Origin: Rhodocollybia butyracea
Taxonomy: Eukaryota > Basidiomycota > Agaricomycetes > Agaricales > Omphalotaceae
NCBI GenBank assembly: GCA_015501585.1
Contig: JADNRY010000217.1
Coordinates: 38,786 to 102,785 of the forward strand
Reading direction: 5' to 3'
DNA length: 64,000 bases
The position numbers and the translations under genes were made by a program. The notes beneath the pieces are model-generated. The model searched no databases, was not told the DNA's origin, and saw only the letters and a program-made list of their open reading frames with translations. Positions 55,596 to 64,000 of this stretch are shown here, in pieces (positions within the stretch are counted from its first letter, which is position 1; each line of letters begins with the position of its first letter).

Positions 55596-55911
55596 TGTAG
55601 GTATTTATGGATAGGCAGATTTGCAAGTGCCTCCGTGTACAAAACCCCGACTGACTCATATGAACTGGAGTCATAATGTGTCAATATTGCATGGACTCAT
55701 TTGTAGTACATAGTTACTGTGCATTGAGTCATTGACTGTGCATATGATTCTAAATGACTCATAATGACTTTCCATGACTTGCCTGGAATTATAGCAAGTC
55801 AATTCCCTTATATAGTGTAGTATACAGTTGTATGGTATATAAGTACCTAGTTTTATGGAATGAGACCCCATTGGGTTGTTGACCCAGGGCTTTACCCATC
55901 TCTACCCTCTG
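55596..55911 (+). repeat. Solo-LTR-like repeat with TGA(C/G)TCA motifs (copy 2)
   Basis: Starts TGTAGGTATTTATGG and matches the minus-strand copy at 22946-23255 through CCCATCTCTACCC, with scattered differences. It contains at least three TGAGTCA/TGACTCA words and TTATATAGTG. No TSD found. Confidence 0.6.
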
Positions 55912-56284
55912 GTGTGCTTTTGTCCCCACATTTGGAGGATGAGCGTAGCTTGTATCTGAATTCCCCCTTACAACAACAAGCCTGGCGCTTCCCAGATGCC
56001 TCTTTTCGGTGGCTTCGGCTCAAATGCTTCTCCATGGTCTGGAATTTCTAGGCTGGTGTCGCAAAGGCTGGACACAAGCCACTCAGATTGGGCTAGGCGT
56101 GAACATGCCACCTAAGAAGACACAATCTAAGGCAGCTTGAAAACCCTCACTGAAGGATAACTACCATGACCTGGACATATGAGCTGCTCAAACAAGGTCT
56201 ATTGCATAGAGGAGAGCATATCTCAGCCTTTATTTGTGTGAAAAAAAAATATTCTTGCCCTCCCACAAGGTGCTTTTGGCTTCT
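55912..56284. other. Intergenic, no gene recognised
   Basis: No supported ORF or repeat. Confidence 0.35.
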
Positions 56285-56447
56285 TGCAAGTACCTGCAAG
56301 TAGCTTAATTTTTTTGAAGTGATACCCGTGACCCGCTGTGATCTGTGGGAAATGGATACCCGGATCCACGGGTAGTGATACCGGCGAGTATTCCCATGGC
56401 TCCTACCTGCAGGTACTTGCATGGCACTTGGACTCGTGGACATCTTT
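56285..56447. mobile_element. hAT-like MITE fragment (right end only)
   Basis: AAGTACCTGCAAG, GTGACCCG, CCGGATCC words and the terminal CTTGGACTCGTGGACATC followed by TTTA match the right end of the 36971-type MITE. The left half is absent. Confidence 0.65.
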
Positions 56448-56615
56448 AGACCAAAGTGTCTTTCCTCCATACAGAGGGTCAGTAGGGACAAGCTCCTCCT
56501 AGAAGAAGTTAAGATTCTGCACATGGTTTAATGTTATATTACACACCATGAATTGAGCATATTGACCACTAGACTCTCTGGATGAACCAGATGGAGAGTG
56601 TATCGGCACATACAG

Positions 56616-57299
56616 TAAAGATGGACATGAGTCCAGTTCTTACACAGGTACTCATGAGTAAGAACCGTGGGAATACTTGCCAGTATCCGACTTGCAAGTC
56701 AAAATACTTGTTTCCCACGAGTCACTAACAAGTCACAAGTCAAGGTTTTGAAAATTCACAAGTACTTGCAAATACTTGTGACTCATGCCACAGTTAGTAC
56801 TTATACATACTTAGGTGAAAGAAATACATATTTTGGTAGTAAAAGTTGTGCAATACTTAGAACTTACAATGTTTCCTCATATTATACCTACTGTGTAAGT
56901 CATCAGGTACTGGCACACAGGCTTTAAATTGTAGACAGCTCACGGCGCTTAGGCGCTATTTAAACGCCGTGAGATGTCTACAATCCAAAACCTTAGTGTC
57001 AGTATGTATTTACTTCATAATGTAGTATGAAATTGTTGTAAATAGGTGTAGTACAGGTCTTTGTAATTACTATACTGTATAACTGATGTATATAAGTAAG
57101 TAACAACACAAGTACCCATAAGTACTTGTATCCCAAGTCAGATACAAGTACTTGTAGGTATACTTGCAAAAATACTTGCAAGTCAAGTACTTATTTCCCA
57201 CGGTTCCCATCCAAGTTACAAGTCAAGCATTTTAGGCCACAAGTACTTGTGCGCTGGTTCCAAGTATACTTGGAACCGGAAGGCTTGTGTCCATCTTTA
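56616..57299. mobile_element. 684-bp hAT-like MITE, exact 8-bp TSD
   Basis: TAAAGATGGACATGAGTCC (left) and the inverted TAAAGATGGACACAAGCC (right) bound it. ACATACAG is duplicated at 56608-56615 and 57300-57307. The TTGTAGACAGC hairpin at 56929-56983 is almost exactly central, and AAGTACTTG words fill both arms. Confidence 0.93.
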
Positions 57300-57307
57300 A
57301 CATACAG

Positions 57308-57652
57308 TTGTTCTGAAAACAAAGGACGGGCAGTCGGAAGAGCCAAAACATCTTGAATTTCTCCTTCCTCCTAGATCAGAGATAAGTTTATAGGTCACTA
57401 AGCATGAACGCATGAACAAAGCTTACCATCTCACTGTCATCATCAGCATCAGCTTGGAGACACTGCTGCTCCTCACACAAACCATCAACCATCTCACCAT
57501 CTCAGTCTTTCAAAAACAACTTCTTGTAGCCATCAGGTAAAAGTGCATTGTAATCCTCTCAAAAAGTAGTGTGAGTGCAAATGGAGAGACATTGATGATG
57601 TTGGCAAAGTGATTCACTCCCAAGGCCAAAGTCGATTAAGCTGGTATTGATT
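57308..57652. other. Intergenic, no gene recognised
   Basis: No supported ORF or repeat. Confidence 0.35.
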
Positions 57653-57790
57653 TTAGAGATGTCCACAAGTCCAGGTCTTCACAAGTACTTGCAGGTAAGA
57701 CCCATGGGGAAACTCGCGGATCCGGATCCCTGTTTCCCACGGGTCTTGCATGGTTGGCCATGGGTACTTGCGCAATGTACCATAATTTAA
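57653..57790. mobile_element. hAT-like MITE fragment (left end only)
   Basis: TAGAGATGTCCACAAGTCC then CTTCACAAGTACTTGCAGG and GTTTCCCACGGGTC match the 47457 element. The sequence diverges near 57790. Confidence 0.65.
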
Positions 57791-58087
57791 AGTTGATAGG
57801 TGTGGTGATGGGAAGCATTGCACACTCTATATTCAGACCAAGTTGGTTGTTGAGGTTAAAAAATGACTCTTCCTGCCAAGTATAGTATACCTGGTGGTGT
57901 GTTAAGTTATAGGACTAGATAGTTTCTAAGCAAAAAGTAACAAACAAAGGCAAAAAACTGGCGGGGTCACTTACCAGTATGTACTTCATGCTTCAACAGC
58001 TAGGAGATACTCACTGGTCCACTCGATGACATAGTGGAAGGTATCCATCCAGTGGTTGGCGAAGTTGATGGCGGTTGGTTGTAAGTC

Positions 58088-58206
58088 GGTGGTGGTGGTG
58101 CTGCGATAAGTTGAACTTGACATGACGTGATCATGTGATCACATCATTCACGTCACTTCGTTCCATTTATTCCGATTGTTCCGCTTGTCCTGTCTTCTGA
58201 GTCCTC
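58088..58206. repeat. Dispersed repeat (copy 2; related to 3671-3786)
   Basis: Shares GGTGGTG, GTGCTGCGATAAGTT, CATGTGATC, CGTTCCATTTATTCCGAT and CCGCTTGTCC words in order with 3671-3786. It lies about 0.6 kb upstream of a Gag remnant, so it may be a retroelement leader or LTR piece. Confidence 0.6.
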
Positions 58207-58859
58207 CATACATCGCATTGAGCTCGATTGAACCAAGTGCAGCCGTGACTAGGGTAGAGCTAGTTAGTCCTGGGATTATTACTAACATTGGTCCTTCGGA
58301 AGGACTTTCTAACAACTTTCTAACATGACATTCGGGCACTCAATGTAATTACCATGTAAATAAACAACTTTTTAACACGTTATGGTACTATGATACTTGG
58401 CACCGGGATTTTGCCAGGCTTCCCTTTGGACTCAAAGATACACCATCATCACCAACTCAATAAGTACATATCGGTGATACCGGCACGTCACCATCATTGA
58501 TACACGATACAACCTTGATGTTATGTAACAAGGAGGCTTTGGACTATGACAACCTAGCTTTCCGTGTTATTCTGAAGGGAAAAATGAGCCTAAAATAAAT
58601 AAAATCAGGCCAAAGAAAACAAAGAAATGGCCAAAACACTGTGCTGGTTCAGATGCCTTCGTTGAATCTCACATAAGAAATGTAGTTGAGCAGAGGCCAA
58701 GCAGGCCAAAAACGTCCAAGAAATACTCGGCTCCAAATAATATTGAGCATTGTGTTGTGAACAAGACCCTTCCAAGTCTAACTCACAACCCGAGGACTCC
58801 CACCAATGTCGACATTTTGAGAATGAATGCTCACGCAGTGATTCCGGGTCTGAAGGTCA

Positions 58860-59345
58860 GGCTCAGATCAGGCCGCTGCCAAGGATGCTTTGAATGCATT
58901 TTCGAATTGTGGATCCGAGTCTGAAGACAACAACTCTGGCCATCACCAGTACTCCGAAAGTGAATCTAGCAGCAGTGATTCAAGTCAGTATAAATTTACT
59001 GATGAATCAGATCATTCAAACTGCTCTAAGCGTCGAAATCAGCGACGTGAGCTCTCAGAAAAGGAAAGAAATGAATAGCTTGCGACTGGTCGGCGTTTCC
59101 GATGTGGCAAGTATGGACATATAAGCCGCCACTGACCAGATAGGCAACCAGTGCACCGCGGTAATCGTACCTACTCTGACACTGAAGACGGAGATCAGAT
59201 CTCCAAACTCGACTTTGGGATGGTGAGCTTTGCCCTCCCTAATTTGGATACAGATTTGCAGTCGATGACAGGCCTCTGGTGAATGGTAGATGCTCACCTC
59301 TTTGCCCAAGCATATCTAGTCGGGGCCAACATGGTGAATACCTAC
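58860..59345 (+). pseudogene. Retrotransposon Gag remnant with a damaged zinc knuckle
   Basis: The frame DALNAFSNCGSESEDNN leads through a Ser/Glu-rich, then Lys/Arg-rich stretch to RFRCGKYGHISRH, followed by a TGA and PDRQPVHRGNRTYSDTEDGD. The spacing fits a CCHC knuckle in which the first Cys is Arg and the last Cys codon is a stop. A TAG also interrupts just before it. No protease, RT or integrase motif follows. It is an old fragment, probably of a Gypsy-type element. Confidence 0.5.
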
Positions 59346-61000
59346 TGAAAGAGAAACCAGGATGTCCCGTTACGACAAAGGCATTTGCGCGCCAGGGTCA
59401 ATGTGACACTGTGAATATTGCAGGTGCCAGAAAGACTCTCCATATGAAGAATAATTCCATTTTGCACAGCTCCTGTAAAGAACGAAAGGAGGGCGGGAGT
59501 ACAGATATTAATTCCACTCTCGTCAACAAGCGTATCTGGTAATATTCAAACGAAAAAAGTGGCATCCAAAATTGTAGGTATCCCTGGAATGATGGACGGA
59601 GTGCGAGTTAATCCTCGACCAAGAAAAATCAAAAGAATAACAAAAATACCTGATAAACTCACCTCTACTTTCCAGAATCCCCTTCCCTGGCTTCAACACT
59701 CCCGAAATGGCAAAATCCTCATTCCTTCTCCCACCGGATACACCCATTTTATTCCACTCTCGATGTTCATTCTTGCATTAAATTTGACCACATAGTCAAT
59801 ATCCCTGCAATCTACCCATTCTTTGCTGAACAAGTGTAAAGCCCCTGGGCTGTGAGGCAAAGGGGCAGAGAGCGGGTAAGGCTGAAAGCTTAGCTGATAG
59901 CAGCTAAAAGAGTCCTTAAATCCCACCAAGTGCACACAACCCAATTCTATTGAGAGTACACACGAAGTGGCAGGAAGGAAAGGAACTAAAGATTACATAA
60001 TAAGCGCTATTGATAATAACCAAAGCGGCGCCAATTCCATAGCCGTTACAACAAGTCAATAGCAACACATTTTTCAACCTCACAGACTTGCCACCTTTGA
60101 TCTCAAGACTGAAGAGAGATTTGCAGGGGCGCAAGTCATCGATTGGCAGCGCTTCGAGCGGATGATGCATAGAGATAGGGTACAAATTGATGGATTGAAT
60201 AGTACTGTTGAACTTTACAACCCCAGACGGCTCCACAAAAGAGGACAAGCAACAAGCAACGACGTGGTAACAGACAAAACAACAGTTAATCAAGCGCTTG
60301 TCAAGATACATATAATCTGATGTACCTATCTAGTCAACACATGGTGAGACTCATGATACAGAAGATCATAGCCTACACAAAGGGTTGAAGGAAGAACTGA
60401 ACAAAGAAAGGAAGAGAGGGCGGAAGGGACGGAAGGGCAGGCACCAGAAGACTGGTTTGAAGGCCATAATCCAGCTCCCGGCAGTCCTTGAATTACTTCT
60501 TTGGCATCCATGACTACTGAGACTGGTGGTCATCCCGCTGGTACCATTCCACAAACTCACGGCGCATTATGCTCCTCTCATTTGCGCCAAAATGCCTCCC
60601 TGAATAATCCCATCCGCTGCTCGACGGCGCCATCTACATGTATTTCCCCTCTTGATCCCCTGATCCCCTTCCCAATGTATTGAAACCCGAAATGCAGTCC
60701 AGTGACCGCTTGGAAACTGATTTTACGTGTTCTGTTAATGCGTTCTGTTGATGATAGTCAGTTCCATTATGGGGAATGATACTCATGGTGTGACAGGTTA
60801 GAAAAAGAAGAGAGAGATCCTCAGCCGTGATGGATCTCTGGAGGGCGTATGTAATGGCGGTTGAATGGAGGCATGACTTGTTGCTCTGGTCACAAACACT
60901 TTCCTTAAATATCTTGATTATTCACTCATTATTTACTTGTTTCATTTTATATAATAAGTATCTACTTACTGTACCTCTATGTACTGTTACAACGGTCACG
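59346..61000. other. Intergenic, no gene recognised
   Basis: Several 60-130 codon frames on both strands lack motifs, splice support or repeats. Possibly further retroelement debris. Confidence 0.35.
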
Positions 61001-61006
61001 TGCACA

Positions 61007-61150
61007 TCACGGTTTGCAAGGCGACGGGCCCCATTTCGACCGTGACAAGAGCAACCTTGAATAATTTATTTCAACAGATTAGTGAAATTTTCACTATATT
61101 TTTCTGTGTCACGGTCTGAAGCAAGGCAGCGGCCCCATAATTCACCGTGA
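61007..61150. repeat. Two TCACGGT...ACCGTGA units
   Basis: A unit of about 40 bp bounded by TCACGGT and ACCGTGA with GGCCCCAT inside occurs at 61007-61045 and 61109-61150; a third half-site follows at 61153. The 7-bp inverted ends could form small stems or protein sites. Confidence 0.55.
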
Positions 61151-61159
61151 CATCACGGT

Positions 61160-61888
61160 AAAGAGGCGACACAACCTAGAGTGATTTGAAAAGAGAAGTC
61201 CCATAATTTCTGTACCTACAAGTAATTTTACAGGCCGCCGCACGTACTCTCGTGCCGCCTGACTTGGACATGTGGTACATAATAAATCAATTGACGTTGC
61301 AAAAAAAATAGTCTGAGAGAAATTGAAATACCTTCAAGTACACAAATCTAAGGCTTTTGTAGAACAGCGCAGGCAACACACAAGACCAAATACTAGATCT
61401 CTCACCTATGACCATCAGCGAGGACAGGAGAGGTTGCCAGTGTCAACGTCACAATTTAGGTGTGCACTGACGTGCACCACATCAACTGTCAAATCATGAG
61501 ACTCGTTGGAAGCGGGATGGAATAGTGATCAAGTGAAACAGAAATCAAAGAAATCAAAATTAAGGAACATAAATCTAGAGTATACTACAAATAAACTGAA
61601 CCCATAAAACAGTTACAGCCTTCCCGTGGCCAAGCTGAAGAGTGGGATCAATCGAAGACATGCTGAGGGTCCCACAGAAATGTATTTTGAGTGTGTTGAT
61701 AGGTGGAGGAACGGCCAGCGAAGTCGACGTGAATTTGTAATAATGACCATCAGTGATTTTATGTGCCGAATCACCGATAGCCATTTCCGGCTTGCTGAAA
61801 GGGTTGTGTCTTCGTGTCCAGAAGGCAGCTAGATCCTATTTTTTCTGAGGATTGAACAAATTACCTTTGCTCCACCCTGACATTAGTC
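61160..61888. other. Intergenic, no gene recognised
   Basis: No supported ORF or repeat. Confidence 0.35.
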
Positions 61889-62293
61889 AAAATGATTGTC
61901 TTAATTCTTGGCACTCTAAAACTTGAAGATTGTTTGCTCAAAGGCAGTCTAAATGATTGTCCTCAATAGGAGACAATCTCACTGACTGTCTTGGGTTGGG
62001 CACTCTAAATAACTGTTTGCTGAAGACAATCATTTTGATTGTCCTTAATAGTAGGCAGTCCAAATGATTGTCTTAAATTGGGCACTCCAGATGATTGCTT
62101 ACTCAAGACAATCATTTTGACTGTCCTCAATACTAGGCAGTGCAAATGATTGTCCTAAGTTGTGGGCATTCTAAATGATTGTTTGCTCAAGACAATCAAA
62201 ATGAGTGTTTGGCAAAAAGACATCTAAATGATTGTTTTTTCAAAACATGATTGTCTCAGACAATCAAATTCATTGTTTTTCCTTCCTGTAGTG
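61889..62293 (+). mobile_element. GATTGTC-rich element with TAGTG-type right end (copy 3)
   Basis: TGATTGTC and GACAATC words every 20-30 bp lead to a right end GACAATCAAATTCATTG then TTTTTCCTTCCTGTAGTG. Its complement (CACTACAGGAAGG) equals the left ends at 1646 and 45260 with one or two changes. No left CACTA end is seen here. Confidence 0.65.
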
Positions 62294-63115
62294 TCAACTA
62301 ACTGTGAATTTCAGTGAGGTCAATGGCAGACTCATTTCTTCTGGGGATGATATCAAAACAGAGATTGTTCATGCCGCTTTTAAGCAATACACAGATAATT
62401 CAACATGCTGGTTCACTCATTGCACTTGCGAGTTTTTCCCCATAGCTACAACTGTGGCTACCATAGATGGGCATGTTTCTCAAGAACAACTAAGCACTTC
62501 TTCCCATCCTTGTTCATATCCCCAAATCAACCACCATCCAAGAGTGCATGGCATCCTTCCATTTTGCTGCTGCCAGAAAGTGGATGTTAAGTGATGAGAT
62601 GATAGAACATATTTTCAGCAATGCTGAGCAAAGCATCTGTTGATCAGAAAAAGCAGACGCAGTCACTGAGGCAAGAGGGTGGGGTGAATGTAGACAGTAT
62701 AATGCACTGTCAACAGTGTTTGCGCAATAAATTGTGGCTGCACAAGACTTGTTGCAGTTCAGCCCCCGACCCAGCATGAACAGCCATGGGAATCATCCTC
62801 TCTCTCCTGGGCAGCAGCTGCACCTGGCTCTTGTTTCCGACATCGGTTCTCAAAAGAACTGAGCCAAATAGAGCGACCAGCCAGCTTCTATTTTTCTTTT
62901 CTCCAAATCCCCATTATCTCCTGTGCTGTGCTGAGTATGCCTCCAGTGGGGCGGATTGCGAGATGGACAATAGTGGGTGCTGGTGAAGTAGATGTAACCA
63001 CTGACAACAGTGGGAGGAGATATATCTGTGGTGGGATCAGCAGGGGGAGTATCTGTGTTAGTGGGAGGAGGCAATGTGTTAGGAGTAAAGGAGGAAGTTT
63101 CCGGCTGGCTGGCCA
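62294..63115. other. Intergenic, no gene recognised
   Basis: Frames of 60-96 codons lack motifs. The interval is bounded by copy 3 of the GATTGTC element and the solo Copia LTR. Confidence 0.35.
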
Positions 63116-63537
63116 TATTAGAGGTTGATCGATAAGGCAGACAGTGTACACAACACTGTTAGTTGGCTCTGGTCACACAGACACAGAGGAGACAAAGGTC
63201 CAGACACAGACACAGACAGAGAAAACACAACTTGATATTTCACAAGTACATACAGTCTTAAATACGAGTCCAGCGAGTTAATAATAAGTACAACGCGTGA
63301 AGCGTTCACAGACGAAGTGAGAGTAATAAGACGAGAGTGGAATGGAGCACAAGGTAAGTAAGTAAGAATAGACGAGAGCACAATAATAAAGCAATGGTGA
63401 GTGGACAGGATAAAGATAGTACAACTAGTTCACATACCAGTAGTTACAGCGAGAGAGAATGTTCCATAGATAGTAACGAAGTGAGAAGACTGTTCCATAG
63501 TAAGTATAATGAAGATGATAGATGACGAAGTCCAACA
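63116..63537 (-). repeat. Solo LTR of the Copia family, GGCCA TSD
   Basis: 422 bp, same ends as the LTRs at 24533 and 29809, flanked exactly by GGCCA (63111-63115 and 63538-63542). It differs from the other copies at about ten sites, several of them CG to TG/CA. A solo LTR results from recombination between the two LTRs of a full element. Confidence 0.95.
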
Positions 63538-63542
63538 GGCCA

Positions 63543-63961
63543 GTTGGTAAAGAAACTGTGAGTGGGTAGGGTCAGAAAATTAGAGACAAATAAATAGAAA
63601 AAGGAAATACATGTGCAGACTACTGGCATGCAGGAGGAGCCCCAGATGAGCGCAACTAGGGTGAGTCCCAAGTTGTCAATGGTGCATTCAATGGGTGCAG
63701 TGATGCAATATAGCTTGTCTGCCAAGAGGCTCTCAATCATGTTGTGTCTTGTGTGAGTTTGGATGAAGTGTTGACCTAGTCCAACATCAATACCGGGACC
63801 TTGTTGTCAGTGGATAAGACTTTTTTGAGCTTTTCTGTGGTGGCTGCAAGGTGGAAGGTGGATTTGGGGTTGAAGATGAGGTTGGTTTAGTGCTTTTGTT
63901 TGAACAGGCAGCAAAGTGCATCCCAGGAGCCAAATCAATGTCCCAGCCACCAAGATTATGG
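63543..63961. other. Intergenic, no gene recognised
   Basis: No supported ORF or repeat. Confidence 0.35.
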
Positions 63962-64000
63962 TAAATTCCTAGGATACCATAGGATTCATAGGGCACCTAG
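63962..64000. mobile_element. Arm of a CCTAGG-type foldback element, cut by the window end
   Basis: AATTCCTAGGATACCATAGG then ATTCATAGGGCACCTAG matches the right arm of the elements at 7285 and 39939 with two changes. The rest lies outside the window. Confidence 0.6.

Noticed and set aside
58088..58206. GGTGGTGGTGG tract as a simple repeat only.
   Set aside because: The similarity to 3671-3786 extends beyond the GGT tract into unique words, so it is a dispersed repeat.
1646..62293. One 60-kb CACTA element, because the left end at 1646 and the right end at 62293 are complementary and both are flanked by TCA.
   Set aside because: A second left end exists at 45260, each copy is locally complete in structure, and a shared 3-bp flank is weak evidence (about 1 in 64 by chance).

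Overview
The window looks like a transposon-rich, probably heterochromatic stretch of a basidiomycete (Agaricomycetes-type) genome. The evidence is lineage-typical content (KDZ-associated CxC cysteine-cluster protein, Plavaka-type transposase, a FunK1 fungal protein kinase), spliceosomal introns of about 50 bp with GTAAGT/GTATGT donors, and CCCTAA-type telomere-like repeats. No bacterial-style operons, rRNA or CRISPR arrays are present.

Layout. 0-9 kb is transposon debris: a KDZ/CxC remnant, a GATTGTC-rich element with a CACTA-type end, minisatellites, a small TIR element and a truncated Plavaka gene carrying a foldback insertion. 9-22.5 kb is the only gene-like island: a broken Ulp1-type peptidase, a coiled-coil ORF, a decayed copy of the replication factor Sld3, a gene with two RNase-H1-N/viroplasmin-like domains, a FunK1 kinase with two apparent frameshifts, and a second Ulp1-type peptidase that splices cleanly with all catalytic residues. 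22.5-34 kb holds a Ty1/Copia element (minus strand, 5-bp TSD) whose 5' LTR contains a complete gag-only LTR element (5-bp TSD), followed by a 750-bp near-perfect hairpin. At 34.07-42.90 kb a palindromic hAT-like MITE with an 8-bp TSD is split by an approximately 8.2-kb insertion that has its own terminal inverted repeats and carries unrecognised multi-exon genes. This nested insertion is the best candidate for something undescribed. 43-64 kb is a dense mosaic of hAT-like MITEs with exact 8-bp TSDs (one of which hosts a solo LTR and a 470-bp miniature LTR element, each with its own TSD), satellite arrays in inverted orientation, a telomere-motif hairpin, two solo-LTR-like repeats, a Gag remnant and a third GATTGTC-rich element.

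How it fits together. Most of the sequence records nested insertion: host MITE, then LTR element, then decay. LTR copies differ mainly at CpG/TpG positions, and three separate premature stops sit where CGA would have read Arg, which fits methylation-type C-to-T decay. Probably only the second Ulp1-type gene, perhaps the FunK1 kinase, the coiled-coil ORF and the genes inside the 8.2-kb insertion could still be functional. Boundaries marked with TSDs and terminal repeats were read directly from the sequence; protein family names come from motif recognition without database searches.
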